NCBI RefSeq assembly: GCF_000768705.1 | Contig: NZ_AVPJ01000019.1 | Coordinates: 1 to 64,000 of the forward strand | Origin: Knoellia sinensis KCTC 19936 | Lineage (GTDB): Bacteria; Actinomycetota; Actinomycetes; Actinomycetales; Dermatophilaceae | DNA: 64,000 nt | Direction of reading: 5' to 3' | Program-made: the position numbers and the translations under genes | Part shown: piece by piece, positions 16,109-25,451 of the stretch | Numbering within the stretch: the stretch's first letter is position 1 | How the letters are laid out: every line of letters starts with the position of its first letter | Notes under the pieces: generated by a model | What the model was told of the DNA's origin: nothing | Databases searched by the model: none | The model's input: the letters and a program-made list of their open reading frames with translations, nothing else

Positions 16109-17518
16109 GTGAATGCGCGAACGACACGAGTGGTCATTGTCGGCGGCGGCCCGGGCGGATATGAGGCCGCGCTGGTCGCGGCGCAACTCGGCGGCGACGT
16201 CACGATCGTCGACCGCGACGGTCTCGGAGGAGCAGCCGTGCTCACCGACTGCGTTCCGTCCAAGACCCTGATCTCGACGGCCGACTACATGTCGGAGTTC
16301 GAGACGGCGGCCCACCTCGGCGTGCACCTCGAGGACGGGGAGGGTGACGAGGTGAGCGACGCCAAGGCCGAACTCGCCGAGGTCAACTCCCGCGTCAAGG
16401 ACCTCGCCGCTGCGCAGAGCCACGACATCACGGTGCGGGTCGAGGAGGTCGGCGTGCGCGTCCTGCGCGGCACCGGGCGCCTCGTGTCGGCGACGCGCGT
16501 CGAGGCAACGCTGGCCGACGGCGGCACGGAGAACGTCGATGCCGACGTCATCCTCATCGCGACCGGGGCGTCACCCCGCGTGATGGACACCGCCCAGCCC
16601 GACGGCGAGCGCATCCTCACGTGGCAGCAGATCTATGAACTCGAGGCCCTGCCCGAACGCCTCATCGTCGTCGGCTCCGGCGTCACGGGCGCCGAGCTGG
16701 CTCAGGCCTATCTGGGCCTGGGATCCGAGGTCGTCCTCGTCTCCTCGCGCGACCGTGTCCTCCCGGGTGAGGACCCGGACGCGGCCACGGTCATCGAGGA
16801 CGTCTTCAAGCGCCGTGGCATGGAAGTCCTGGGACGTTCGCGCATGGCCGGGGTGGAGCGTCGGGGCGACGGTGTCGTCGTCCGGCTCGAGGACGGGCGC
16901 GAGGTCGAGGGGTCGCACGCGCTGCTGGCCGTCGGCTCGATCCCGCAGACCGCCGGGATGGGCCTCGAAGAGGTCGGCGTCGAGCTCTCGCCGTCCGGTC
17001 ACATCGCCGTGGACCGGGTCTCGCGCACGTCCGTGAGAGGCGTGTATGCCGCGGGCGACTGCACCGGCGTCCTGCCCCTCGCGTCCGTGGCCGCGATGCA
17101 GGGACGCATCGCCATGTCGCACGCCCTCGGTGACGCCGTTGCCCCGCTCCAGCTCGGCGTCGTCTCGGCCAACATCTTCACCGACCCCGAGATCGCCACC
17201 GTCGGCATCTCGCAGAAGGTGCTCGACGAGGGCACGGTCGACGCGGACGTCGTCATGCTTCCCCTCTCGCGCAACCCTCGCGCCAAGATGTCCGGGATCG
17301 AGGACGGGTTCGTCAAGCTGTTCGCGCAGAAGGGTTCGGGTGCCGTCATCGGCGGCGTCGTCGTGGCGCCACGGGCGTCCGAGCTGATCTTCCCCGTGAC
17401 ACTTGCCGTCCACCACCGACTCAACGTCGACCAGGTCGCGAGCACGTTCACGGTCTATCCGTCGCTGTCCGGGTCGATCGCCGAGGCGGCGCGTCGCCTC
17501 CACACGACGGGCATCTGA
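16109..17518 (+). CDS. NAD(P)H-quinone dehydrogenase (LpdA-type flavoprotein)
   Basis: A 469-residue flavoprotein disulfide-reductase relative with the FAD-binding GGGPGGYEAA (about 13-22), NAD-binding GSGVTGAELAQAYLGLG, GVYAAGDCTG, and the C-terminal dimer domain. The usual redox CxxxxC is replaced: the segment reads GGAAVLTDCVPSK, with only one cysteine. This is the hallmark of LpdA (Rv3303c)-like NAD(P)H-quinone reductases rather than lipoamide dehydrogenase. It probably reduces quinones and protects against oxidative stress. GTG 16109 is the start. Confidence 0.92.
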   Translation: MNARTTRVVIVGGGPGGYEAALVAAQLGGDVTIVDRDGLGGAAVLTDCVPSKTLISTADYMSEFETAAHLGVHLEDGEGDEVSDAKAELAEVNSRVKDLAAAQSHDITVRVEEVGVRVLRGTGRLVSATRVEATLADGGTENVDADVILIATGASPRVMDTAQPDGERILTWQQIYELEALPERLIVVGSGVTGAELAQAYLGLGSEVVLVSSRDRVLPGEDPDAATVIEDVFKRRGMEVLGRSRMAGVERRGDGVVVRLEDGREVEGSHALLAVGSIPQTAGMGLEEVGVELSPSGHIAVDRVSRTSVRGVYAAGDCTGVLPLASVAAMQGRIAMSHALGDAVAPLQLGVVSANIFTDPEIATVGISQKVLDEGTVDADVVMLPLSRNPRAKMSGIEDGFVKLFAQKGSGAVIGGVVVAPRASELIFPVTLAVHHRLNVDQVASTFTVYPSLSGSIAEAARRLHTTGI

Positions 17519-17612
17519 GCACTCAGACAGGGCGGGAGCCAAGCCCCACCTGAGCGCGGGCTCGTGGTTAATTTGGACTCATCCGTACCCGAGCGTGTGG
17601 GAGTGATTCACC

Positions 17613-18320
17613 ATGAGTGACCAGAAGCAGCCGATCAGTGGCGACGAGGCCCTGAACAAGGCCAAGGATCTCGCCAAGGACAACCCGGACACGGCCCGCA
17701 GCGCCATCGACAAGGTCGAGGACCTCATCGACGAGCGAACGGGCGGCAAGTTCTCAGAGGTCATCGACAAGGGCGGCGACTTCGTGGAGCAGCAACTGGG
17801 CCTCCCCGCGGAGACGACAGAGGGCACGACCACGCCCGGCGAGCCAGCACCTCCCGGTACCCCGCCGTCGGCACCCAACCCGACTGACCCCGCGCCCGCT
17901 CCGACTCCGTCCGAGCCTGCCCCATCGCCGAGTCCGACTCCGGCGCCTCCGGCAGAACCGGCCCCGGCTCCGACGCCTCCGGCAGAGCCAGCACCCGCCC
18001 CGGCACCTGCCCCGACCCCTCCCGCCGACCCCGGCGCGCCTCCGGCCGACCCGAGTGCGCCGCCGGCTGACCCGGGCGCAACGCCGACCACGCCGAGCGA
18101 GCCGACGATGCCCGCCGAGCCGCAGACTCCCGCTCAACCGGCTGACGTCCCGGCTCCCAACCCGGCACCCGGTACGGGCGACCCGCAGCCCCCGCAGGAC
18201 GCCTCCCAGCCGGACCCCACGGCGCCGAGCGATGCGCCGGACACGACCGCCCCGGACACGACCGCTCCGGACACGACGACCCCGCGCCCCGAGAGTGGCG
18301 GGACCGTCAACCTCGGCTGA
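17613..18320 (+). CDS. Rv0909/MT0933-like antitoxin-domain protein with long Pro-rich tail
   Basis: A 235-residue protein. Residues 1-70 (ALNKAKDLAKDNPDTARSAI, DKVEDLIDERTGGKF) match the short MT0933/Rv0909-type putative antitoxin domain, which occurs in many actinobacteria. Residues 75-235 are an acidic-to-neutral Pro/Ala/Thr low-complexity tail with repeats such as APAPTPPAEP and PDTTAPDTTAPDTT, without a signal peptide. No partner toxin is adjacent, so a toxin-antitoxin role is doubtful; a cytosolic stress or scaffold protein is equally possible. A hairpin terminator follows at 18345. Confidence 0.7.
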   Translation: MSDQKQPISGDEALNKAKDLAKDNPDTARSAIDKVEDLIDERTGGKFSEVIDKGGDFVEQQLGLPAETTEGTTTPGEPAPPGTPPSAPNPTDPAPAPTPSEPAPSPSPTPAPPAEPAPAPTPPAEPAPAPAPAPTPPADPGAPPADPSAPPADPGATPTTPSEPTMPAEPQTPAQPADVPAPNPAPGTGDPQPPQDASQPDPTAPSDAPDTTAPDTTAPDTTTPRPESGGTVNLG

Positions 18321-18344
18321 GGCGACCACCCACGCAACGCGACC

Positions 18345-18380
18345 ATGCCCCGTGTGCCGCTCACCCGGCATACGGGGCAT
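18345..18380 (+). terminator. Hairpin terminator with GTATGCC-type stem
   Basis: The arms 18345-18359 and 18366-18380 pair over 15 bp with one G-U pair and a 6-nt loop, followed by TCGTCTGTCT. It ends the gene at 17613-18320. The right arm starts with the over-represented word CGGCATA. Confidence 0.75.
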
Positions 18381-18500
18381 TCGTCTGTCTCATCCGTGCA
18401 CATGGTGATGAGTGCGCGTGCTCATGGCGCGAGCAGGCGGGGGAGGTGGACGCTGTGCTCAGCACCGGTGCACGGTGCCCCTTCGACCGAGGAGGTCGCG

Positions 18501-19751
18501 ATGTCAGCGCATCCCACCGCTCCGCCCGCCCCACCCGGCCAGCCCGGACCCGGCCCGAGCATGCACGGCGCGAGCCCTGCGCAGCTCCAGTGGTTGGAGA
18601 CCGAACTGCGCGCATGGCGTGCCGAAGGGCTCATCGACGAAGCGACTCTGGGTGCGATCCGCGGACGCTATGTCGCCGTCCGGAAGATCACGCTCGCGCG
18701 CATCGTCCTCACCCTCGGCGCGTGCTTCTTCGGGTTGGGCCTGATCTGGTTCGTCGCCTCGAACCTGGACGCCATGTCGCCCCTGACTCGCTTCGCTCTC
18801 ATGGTGGTGATCTGGCTCGGACTCGTGGCCGCTGCCGAGGTGCTTGCCACTCGCCGGGACCGCGAGGGCGATGTCGCATCACCCGTGGTCGGGGCCGTTC
18901 GACTCCTCGCGGCCGCCGCGTTCGGCGCGGTCGTCTTCCAGGCGGCGCAGAGTCTGCAGGTCCCCGCCTATGAGCCGCTCCTCGTCGGCGTGTGGGGGAT
19001 CGGTGCACTGCTCTGGGCGTATGCCGTTCGCGGCCTCGCGCCGCTCACTCTCGGCGTGATCCTGGTCGCCGTCTGGTTCGTCTGGCAGGTCGGGGACTCC
19101 GCCAACAACGCCTTCTCCGTCTCGAGCGCCATCGCCGCCGCCGGTCTCGCGGCCGTGGCAGTGGGCGTGCTGCACGCGCTTCGCTGGCGTCCCGATTTCA
19201 CCACCCCGTGGCGCGAGGTCGGGGCTGCGCTCGTCCTCGTCGCCCTGTTCCTGGCCGCGCTGCCGTGGGACTGGGGAACCGACGGGCGGCCGTGGCAGCT
19301 GTGGGTGGGGCTCGCGCTCGCGGTGGCGCTCGGTGCCGCTGCCGCGCTGGGCGGCAGTCGCACCGACCGGTTCGAGGTCGGTCTCGCCGCACTGGGTCTG
19401 GCACTGAGTCTCGGGTTGGGGTTGTGGCGCTACGACAGCTCCGCAGTGGGCGGAACGGCCGACCTCTCGACGGGGGCATGGTTCCGCGCCTTCCTCGCCG
19501 TGGCGGCCTATCTCGTCGTCGCGAGTGGCTATGCGGTGCTCGGCGGGATGCGGGACACGAGCCGACTGACGCTGCTCGCCACCGCAGCCCTCGTCGTGTT
19601 CGTGACCGTGCAGGCGTTCGCGGTCTTCGCGCCGATCCTGTCCGGTGCGACGTTGTTCCTCGTCGTCGGCGCCGTGCTCCTCGGCACGGGAGTCCTGGCC
19701 GATCGTGGCCGTCGACGACTGGTCCGTGAGGCGAAGGAGGTGGCGTCATGA
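18501..19751 (+). CDS. DUF2157 membrane protein
   Basis: A 416-residue protein. A hydrophilic N-terminus (QLQWLETELRAWRAEGLIDEA, the DUF2157 signature) is followed by about eleven or twelve membrane spans beginning at ITLARIVLTLGACFFGLGLIWFVASN. DUF2157 proteins usually occur with GDYXXLXY proteins, as here; the function of the pair is unknown. ATG 18501 is chosen because GAGGAGG stands 6 nt upstream; the reading frame extends to 18345 but that part overlaps the terminator. The stop overlaps the next start by 4 nt. Confidence 0.87.
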   Translation: MSAHPTAPPAPPGQPGPGPSMHGASPAQLQWLETELRAWRAEGLIDEATLGAIRGRYVAVRKITLARIVLTLGACFFGLGLIWFVASNLDAMSPLTRFALMVVIWLGLVAAAEVLATRRDREGDVASPVVGAVRLLAAAAFGAVVFQAAQSLQVPAYEPLLVGVWGIGALLWAYAVRGLAPLTLGVILVAVWFVWQVGDSANNAFSVSSAIAAAGLAAVAVGVLHALRWRPDFTTPWREVGAALVLVALFLAALPWDWGTDGRPWQLWVGLALAVALGAAAALGGSRTDRFEVGLAALGLALSLGLGLWRYDSSAVGGTADLSTGAWFRAFLAVAAYLVVASGYAVLGGMRDTSRLTLLATAALVVFVTVQAFAVFAPILSGATLFLVVGAVLLGTGVLADRGRRRLVREAKEVAS

Positions 19752-20323
19752 CGACGCTGACGGCGACACAGACACCCAGCGGTCCTGACACGAGCCGACG
19801 CCGCACCCTCGTGCTCGGCGTGGTGGTCGTGCAGTTCCTCCTCGTCCTGGTTGCCGTGTGGTCGCCGCTGTCGGCTCGGCTCACCGGGGACGAGGTGCGC
19901 CTGCGCGTCGCGCCCGTTGACCCGATCGACCCGTTCCGCGGGGCGTATGTCGTGCTGGGCTACCCCGACCTCCCGGGCCAGCAGCAGTTCGCCACCGAAG
20001 CGATCACGGAGCCCACCGAGGCCGAAGAGCCCGTCGAGATTGTCCCTGACGAGGAGCGCGGGGATGGCTGGGTTCCGCTGCGGCGCGAGGGTGACGTATG
20101 GGTCGGCGACACGATCCAACGGACTCGACCGACGAGTGGCCTCTACCTGAAGTGCAACGACTCCGACTGGCAGCTCCGGTGCGGCATCGAGAACTGGTTC
20201 CTGCCGCAGAACAAGGCCGCCGGGCTCGAGCGGGCCGTGCGGGATGGCGAGACCATCGCCACCGTCCGTGTCGACAGCCGGGGCAACGCGGCACTGGTCG
20301 GCGTCGAACTCGAGAAGGACTGA
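19748..20323 (+). CDS. GDYXXLXY-domain protein
   Basis: A 191-residue protein with one N-terminal membrane anchor (TLVLGVVVVQFLLVLVAVW) and an extracytoplasmic domain. The family motif appears as PFRGAYVVLGYPD, with the usual GDY written GAY. A second part runs through LERAVRDGETIATVRVDSRGNAALVGVELE. It is translationally coupled (ATGA overlap) to the DUF2157 gene, so the two probably form a membrane complex. Role unknown. Confidence 0.83.
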   Translation: MTTLTATQTPSGPDTSRRRTLVLGVVVVQFLLVLVAVWSPLSARLTGDEVRLRVAPVDPIDPFRGAYVVLGYPDLPGQQQFATEAITEPTEAEEPVEIVPDEERGDGWVPLRREGDVWVGDTIQRTRPTSGLYLKCNDSDWQLRCGIENWFLPQNKAAGLERAVRDGETIATVRVDSRGNAALVGVELEKD

Positions 20324-20536
20324 GCACTAGGCATTCGTCGTCCTTCACCGCCTGAAGGAACGCTCATGTCGGGCTGGTGCGAAACGGCTTCGCCGGCACC
20401 AACCACGGCCCTAGCGTGTCTCCATGCACCGCTGAGACTCGCTTGATACCGGTCTTCGCCACCTTCTCGGAAGGGCCGAACCCGGCCTCACCCTCACCGC
20501 AGGGTTCGTGCACCGCACATTTCGCAGGAGGCTCGG

Positions 20537-21154
20537 ATGTTCCCTCGACTCACCCGCCGCGTGCTACCCGCCGCGCTTTCCGTGTCCGCGCTGGCGGCCA
20601 CCATCCTCATCTCCGCCTCAGCACCGGCATCCGCTGCACCGGGCGAGAACAACGGCAACGTGGTCTTCCGGAACCACCAAACGTTCAAGGACAGTCACAT
20701 CGAGCAGGAGGAGCACGGCGACGAGTTCTGTCCCGACGTTCCCTTCGACGTTCGGTGGGACGGAAACATCACTGTCACGGACATGGTTCAGACCAAGGGT
20801 CGCGGCGACTTCGAGTACTTCTCGTTCAAGTTCAGCGGGAGCAACACCTACACCAACCTCGAGACCGGAGCCACCTTCCATGACCGGGTGTCCTTCCGGT
20901 CGAGCGACCAGAAGGCGCGGTTCAACGAGGACGGCACGCTGTCGCTCACGATCATGGACCGGCTTGGCTGGAAGCTCTTCGACGGCAACGGGAAGCTCGT
21001 CGGGGTCGACGCTGGTCTCGTGAAGATCGACCTCGTCGTCGATCTGAGCGATCCGGAGAATCCGGTGGACCTCAGTGAGACGGTCACGGAGCACGGGACC
21101 CGGCAGTTGGGTGAGCGCGACTTCTGCACCGACGTGATGACTTTCATCGGCTGA
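20537..21154 (+). CDS. Secreted protein of unknown function
   Basis: A 205-residue protein with a Sec signal peptide (RRVLPAALSVSALAATILIS, cleavage near ASA/APG) and a mature domain of about 170 residues rich in beta-strand patterns. It has two cysteines (EFCPDVPF and RDFCTDV) that could form a disulfide linking the ends of the domain. I do not recognise the family. ATG 20537 has AGGAGG 7 nt upstream. The 213-nt region before it holds no other feature I can support, and a strong terminator follows at 21169. Confidence 0.78.
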   Translation: MFPRLTRRVLPAALSVSALAATILISASAPASAAPGENNGNVVFRNHQTFKDSHIEQEEHGDEFCPDVPFDVRWDGNITVTDMVQTKGRGDFEYFSFKFSGSNTYTNLETGATFHDRVSFRSSDQKARFNEDGTLSLTIMDRLGWKLFDGNGKLVGVDAGLVKIDLVVDLSDPENPVDLSETVTEHGTRQLGERDFCTDVMTFIG

Positions 21155-21168
21155 CTCCAGTCAGCAGC

Positions 21169-21199
21169 GCGGCCCGCCTTCCAGGGAAAGGCGGGCCGC
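21169..21199. terminator. Bidirectional hairpin terminator
   Basis: GCGGCCCGCCTT (21169-21180) pairs with AAGGCGGGCCGC (21188-21199), a perfect 12-bp stem with a 7-nt loop, between the convergent secreted-protein gene and the acyl-CoA carboxylase gene. Confidence 0.8.
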
Positions 21200-21238
21200 A
21201 CTCATGTCTGTCGTGCCGATCAGGCTGCTGTATGCCGG

Positions 21239-23011
21239 TCAGGCGTCCTTGATCTCGCAGAGGACGGCGCCGTTGGTCACCGTCGCGCCGACCTCGGCTG
21301 CGAGGCCGGTGATCGTGCCGGCCTTGTGGGCGGTGATCGGCTGCTCCATCTTCATCGCCTCGAGCACGACGATGAGGTCACCCTCGGCGACCTCCTGGCC
21401 GTCCTCGACGTTGATCTTGACGATCGTGCCCTGCATGGGCGCGGTGAGGGAGTCGCCGGATGCCGCAGCGCCGGCCTTGCCGCCGCCGGAACGCTTCGGA
21501 GCCTTCTTCTTGGCAGCGGCGCCACCGCCACCACCGAGCGCGATGCCGCCGGGGAGGACGACCTCGAGGCGGCGACCGCCGACCTCGACGGTGATGCGCT
21601 GGCGCTCACCGGCGTCCTCGGCGCCCTCTGCAGCCTCACCGGCGAAGGGTGCGATCTGGTTGTCGAACTCGGTCTCGATCCAGCGGGTGTGCACCGTGAA
21701 CGGCGCGTCACCCTCGGGGGCGAAGGCCGGGTCGGAGACGATTGCGCGGTGGAACGGGAGGACGGTCGGCATGCCGTCGACCTCGAGCTCGGCGAGGGCT
21801 CGACGGCTGCGCTCGAGGGCCTGCTGACGGGTGGCACCCGTGACGATGAGCTTGGCGATCATCGAGTCGAACGCACCGGCCACGGTGTCGCCCTCGACGA
21901 TGCCTGCATCCCAGCGGACACCCGGGCCATGCGGGACGACCATGCGGGAGACCGTGCCGGGGGCGGGCATGAAGTTGCGGCCGGCGTCCTCACCGTTGAT
22001 GCGGAACTCGAAGGAGTGGGCGCGCGGCGTCGGGTCGTCGAAGCCGAGCTCCTCGCCGTTGGCGATGCGGAACTGCTCGCGGACGAGGTCGATGCCGGTG
22101 ACCTCCTCGGTCACGGGGTGCTCGACCTGGAGGCGGGTGTTGACCTCGAGGAAGCTGATCGTGCCGTCCTTGGCGACGAGGTATTCGCAGGTGCCGGCGC
22201 CGACGTAGCCCGCCTCGCGCAGGATCGCCTTGGAGGCGCGGACCAGCTCGGCGTTCTGCTCGTCGGTGAGGAAGGGCGCTGGGGCCTCCTCGACGAGCTT
22301 CTGGTTGCGGCGCTGGAGCGAGCAGTCGCGGGTCGAGACGACGACGACGTTGCCGTGCTGGTCGGCGAGGCACTGGGTCTCGACGTGACGGGGCTTGTCG
22401 AGGAACTTCTCGACGAGGCACTCGCCGCGACCGAAGGCCGTGACGGCCTCGCGGACGGCGGATTCGTAGAGCTCGGGGATCTCCTCGATCGTGTGGGCCA
22501 CCTTGAGGCCGCGACCGCCGCCGCCGTAGACCGCCTTGATGGCGATGGGGAGGCCGTATTCCTTGGCCAGCGCGACGACCTCGTCGGCGTCCTTGACCGG
22601 GTCCTTGGTGCCGGGAGCCAGCGGGGCGTCGGCCTTGACGGCGATGTGCTTGGCCTTGGCCTTGTCGCCGAGGGCGTCGATCGCTTCGGGGGAGGGGCCG
22701 ATCCAGGTGAGCCCGGCGTCGATGACGGCCTGGGCGAACTCGGCGTTCTCGGCGAGGAAGCCGTAGCCGGGGTGCACCGCGTCGGCGCCGGCCTCCTTGG
22801 CGACCTCGATCAGCTTGTCCTGGAGGAGGTAGGAGTCGCCCGGGGTCGTGCCACCGAGGGCGAACGCCTCGTCGGCGACCTTGACGTGCAGGGAGTCGCG
22901 GTCGGGCTCGGCGTAGACGGCGACGGAGCCGATGCCGGAGTCCTTGCACGCGCGGGCGATGCGGACTGCGATCTCGCCACGGTTGGCGATGAGGACTTTG
23001 CTGATGGCCAT
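21239..23011 (-). CDS. Acyl-CoA carboxylase alpha subunit (biotin carboxylase + BCCP), AccA3-type
   Basis: A 590-residue fusion. Residues 1-450 are biotin carboxylase ([24 protein letters not shown]-grasp with [29 protein letters not shown]). An Ala/Gly/Lys linker follows, then a C-terminal biotinyl domain with the biotinylated lysine in EAMKM near residue 556. It carboxylates biotin with bicarbonate and ATP and serves several carboxyltransferases that make malonyl- and methylmalonyl-CoA. Candidate partners are encoded at 35315 and 47045, the ligase at 48710. ATG 23011 follows TACAGT by 7 nt, implying a leaderless transcript. Confidence 0.94.
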   Translation of the reverse strand: MAISKVLIANRGEIAVRIARACKDSGIGSVAVYAEPDRDSLHVKVADEAFALGGTTPGDSYLLQDKLIEVAKEAGADAVHPGYGFLAENAEFAQAVIDAGLTWIGPSPEAIDALGDKAKAKHIAVKADAPLAPGTKDPVKDADEVVALAKEYGLPIAIKAVYGGGGRGLKVAHTIEEIPELYESAVREAVTAFGRGECLVEKFLDKPRHVETQCLADQHGNVVVVSTRDCSLQRRNQKLVEEAPAPFLTDEQNAELVRASKAILREAGYVGAGTCEYLVAKDGTISFLEVNTRLQVEHPVTEEVTGIDLVREQFRIANGEELGFDDPTPRAHSFEFRINGEDAGRNFMPAPGTVSRMVVPHGPGVRWDAGIVEGDTVAGAFDSMIAKLIVTGATRQQALERSRRALAELEVDGMPTVLPFHRAIVSDPAFAPEGDAPFTVHTRWIETEFDNQIAPFAGEAAEGAEDAGERQRITVEVGGRRLEVVLPGGIALGGGGGAAAKKKAPKRSGGGKAGAAASGDSLTAPMQGTIVKINVEDGQEVAEGDLIVVLEAMKMEQPITAHKAGTITGLAAEVGATVTNGAVLCEIKDA

Positions 23012-23086
23012 GGGTCGGACTGTAGTAGGTCGGCCGAACGGGCGCTGCCGATGGTCACGCGGGGTCCGTCACACCCGCTTCGTGGG

Positions 23087-23590
23087 TCAGACTCCGAGTG
23101 ACCGCGCGAGGGCGAGGAGGCCCTGTTCGAGGCCGGCGCGCTCGCTGGGGGAGAGGACGGCGACCAGACGTGCCTCATTGTCGATGTGGGCGGTGAATGC
23201 CTCGTCGATGAGTTTCTTGCCGGCAGGTGTGAGGGCCACGAGGCGGGAGCGACCGTCGGTTCCGCTCGGCTTGCGCTCGACGTAGCCCCGGGCCTCGAGC
23301 CGGTCGACCCTCTTGGTCACGGCACCCGACGTGACGACCGTCTGCTCCGAGAGGTCGGACGGGGTCAGCGCGTAGTCACCGCCTTGGCGTCGCAGCGTGG
23401 CGAGGACGTCGAACTCGCCCTCCCCGAGGCCGAAGTCCTCGTAGACGCGGACGAGTTCGTTCGTGAGCGCGTTGGCGACACGGTGCATCCGTCCGATGAC
23501 GAGGAATGGGCTGGTGTCGAGGTCGGGACGCTCGGCGCGCCATTGGTCGACGATCTGCGCTGCACGGTCTGGGTGCGTGGCTCCAAGCAT
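23087..23590 (-). CDS. MarR-family transcriptional regulator
   Basis: A 167-residue winged-helix repressor: dimer helices at the ends, and a DNA-binding region LTPSDLSEQTVVTSGAVTKR (recognition helix) with wing ERKPSGTDGRSRLVALT. It is divergent from the EamA exporter gene with only 39 nt between starts. Two palindromes at 23600-23637 lie in that gap, and one overlaps the regulator's own TATATT box, which stands 6 nt before ATG 23590. It is therefore probably autoregulated and represses the exporter until a ligand binds. Confidence 0.9.
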   Translation of the reverse strand: MLGATHPDRAAQIVDQWRAERPDLDTSPFLVIGRMHRVANALTNELVRVYEDFGLGEGEFDVLATLRRQGGDYALTPSDLSEQTVVTSGAVTKRVDRLEARGYVERKPSGTDGRSRLVALTPAGKKLIDEAFTAHIDNEARLVAVLSPSERAGLEQGLLALARSLGV

Positions 23591-23599
23591 GGGTGGAAT

Positions 23600-23637
23600 A
23601 TACCTTCCATGGAAGGTATTGTGTCTTCCGTGGAAGC
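23600..23637. promoter_or_regulatory. MarR operator pair between marR and eamA genes
   Basis: ATACCTTCCATGGAAGGTAT at 23600-23619 is a perfect 20-bp palindrome. A second, shorter site CTTCCGTGGAAG at 23625-23636 shares its half-site. The first covers the -10 box of the minus-strand regulator (TATATT, 23602-23597) and precedes TATTGT (23617-23622), the likely -10 of the plus-strand exporter. Binding would block both promoters. Confidence 0.75.
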
Positions 23638-24622
23638 TATATCGGGCAAGAAGCTGGGTGGGCTGGCGCTCGTCGCCGTCACCGCGATTGCCCCGATCGT
23701 CTGGGGATCCACGTATGCCGTGACGCACCTCTTCCTCCCGCCGGACCGTCCGCTGTTCGCGGCTGTCATGCGGATCCTCCCGATCGGGCTCCTCATGCTC
23801 GCGTGGCATCGCCGCCTCCCGCGCGGATCGTGGTGGTGGCGCTCTGTCGTCCTCGGCACCTTGACGATGGGCCTGTTCGCGGCGCTGCTCTTCGTGGCCG
23901 CGGTTCGCCTCCCGAGCGGCCTCGGGTCGACCATGACCGCCGTCGCGCCGATCATCACCATGGGACTCGCCTGGGCGATCCTGCGTGAACGCTCCACTCC
24001 CGCGACCGTTCTGGCTTCGATCGTCGGCGCCTTCGGTGTCCTGCTCCTCGTGGTCGAGGGTGGCTACCAGGGCGGAGTCGACCTCATCGGGGTGCTGGCC
24101 TCGCTCGGGGCCGTGACCTCGGCGAGCGTCGGCTTCGTCCTGACGAAGCGATGGACGGCTGCCGAGAGCGTCCTCGTCGTGACGACGTGGCAATTGGTCG
24201 CTGGTGGCCTCGTCCTGCTTCCCTTCGCCCTGTTCCTGGAGGGGGCTCCGCCCTCGCTACCACTCTCCGGGTGGCTCGCCCTGGCCTACCTCGGGCTCAT
24301 CGGCTCCGGTGTCGCGTATGTCGCGTGGTTCAAGGGTCTCGCCTCGATGAGCGCGGGCGCGGTTGCCGTCATCGGTCTGCTCAACCCAGTGGCCGGCACC
24401 GTCCTCGGGGTTGTCCTCCTCGGTGAGCCCTTCGGCGCGATCCACGCCCTCGGCATGGGTCTCGTGCTCGGCAGCGTCGTTCTCGCACAGCCCCAGGTTC
24501 GCCGAGCCCTTGCGGGCGTCCTCCGCCGCCCTGCAAGGAGCTGGGAGCGGGAGGGGCGTGCAGAAGCGAAGGTGAGCACCCGGCATACGGTGGATGTATG
24601 CCCATCCACGACATCGTCCTGA
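23630..24622 (+). CDS. EamA/DMT-family exporter
   Basis: About 330 residues with ten membrane spans in two five-helix repeats: ALVAVTAIAPIVWGSTYAVTH begins repeat one, and SLGAVTSASVGFVLTKRW begins repeat two. It belongs to the drug/metabolite transporter superfamily (EamA), mostly efflux of amino acids or drugs. GTG 23630 is preferred since TATTGT lies 7 nt upstream; ATG 23609, inside the operator, and GTG 23621 are alternatives. The C-terminal 35 residues are hydrophilic and overlap the start of the aldo/keto reductase gene by 25 nt. Confidence 0.88.
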   Translation: MEAISGKKLGGLALVAVTAIAPIVWGSTYAVTHLFLPPDRPLFAAVMRILPIGLLMLAWHRRLPRGSWWWRSVVLGTLTMGLFAALLFVAAVRLPSGLGSTMTAVAPIITMGLAWAILRERSTPATVLASIVGAFGVLLLVVEGGYQGGVDLIGVLASLGAVTSASVGFVLTKRWTAAESVLVVTTWQLVAGGLVLLPFALFLEGAPPSLPLSGWLALAYLGLIGSGVAYVAWFKGLASMSAGAVAVIGLLNPVAGTVLGVVLLGEPFGAIHALGMGLVLGSVVLAQPQVRRALAGVLRRPARSWEREGRAEAKVSTRHTVDVCPSTTSS

Positions 24623-25434
24623 CATCCGGCACGTCCGACATCACGATCCCGCAGCTCGGTCTCGGTGTGTGGCGAGTCCCGGACGGCGAAGTCGACTCGA
24701 CCGTTCTCACTGCGCTCGAGGCTGGCTACCGGCACGTCGACACCGCGAAGGCCTACGGCAACGAATCCGGCGTCGGACGCGCGCTGGACAAGACTGATGT
24801 GCCGCGCGACGAGATCTTCGTGACAACGAAGGTGTGGCCCACGGAGTTCGGCCCGCAGGAGACGGTCGAGTCGTTCAACGCCTCGGTGGACCGCCTCGGT
24901 CTGGAGACCCTCGACCTCTTCCTGCTCCACTGGCCGTTCCCGCAGCAGGATCGGTTCGTCGTGGCATGGCAGGCGCTCCAGGCCTTGCGTGACGCCGGGC
25001 GGGTGCGCGCGATCGGTGTCTGCAACTTCCACCGTGACCACCTGCAGCGGCTGTTCGACGAGACCGGGGAGTGGCCCGCGATCAACCAGATCGAGCTCCA
25101 CCCCTACCTCCAGCAGCGCGAGATGGTCGAGTTCAACGCGGAGCACGGCATCGTGACAGAGGCGTGGAGCCCACTCGCCTCCGGGCAGCAGGTTCTCGAC
25201 GACCCGGCGATCGGCGCGATCGCCTCGCGGCTCGGTGCCACCCCGGCGCAGGTGATCCTCGCGTGGCACCTCGCCCAGGGCTTCGTCGTCCTGCCCAAGT
25301 CGGTGACCCCGTCGCGCATCGCCGAGAACCTCGCGGCCGCCGAGGTGACGTTGACGCCGGCTGACCTCGCCGAGATCGCCGCGCTCGACCGTGGCTTCCG
25401 CACTGGCCCCAACCCCGACGAGTACCACGGGTAG
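24598..25434 (+). CDS. Aldo/keto reductase
   Basis: A 278-residue NADPH-dependent aldo/keto reductase. The three family signatures are visible: GYRHVDTAKAYGNESGVGRA (catalytic Asp and Tyr), LFLLHWPFP, and VLPKSVTPSRIAENL (cofactor); the catalytic Lys is in VTTKVWP. It resembles the 2,5-diketo-gluconate reductase branch; physiological substrate unknown. ATG 24598 follows TACGGT (24586-24591) by 6 nt, so it can be transcribed separately despite overlapping the exporter gene. Confidence 0.93.
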   Translation: MPIHDIVLTSGTSDITIPQLGLGVWRVPDGEVDSTVLTALEAGYRHVDTAKAYGNESGVGRALDKTDVPRDEIFVTTKVWPTEFGPQETVESFNASVDRLGLETLDLFLLHWPFPQQDRFVVAWQALQALRDAGRVRAIGVCNFHRDHLQRLFDETGEWPAINQIELHPYLQQREMVEFNAEHGIVTEAWSPLASGQQVLDDPAIGAIASRLGATPAQVILAWHLAQGFVVLPKSVTPSRIAENLAAAEVTLTPADLAEIAALDRGFRTGPNPDEYHG

Positions 25435-25451
25435 TTCTCCGCCGCCGCGGC

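Noticed and set aside
17613-18320. Toxin-antitoxin module at the Rv0909-like gene
   Set aside because: No toxin-like reading frame is adjacent on either strand; neighbours are LpdA and DUF2157 genes.
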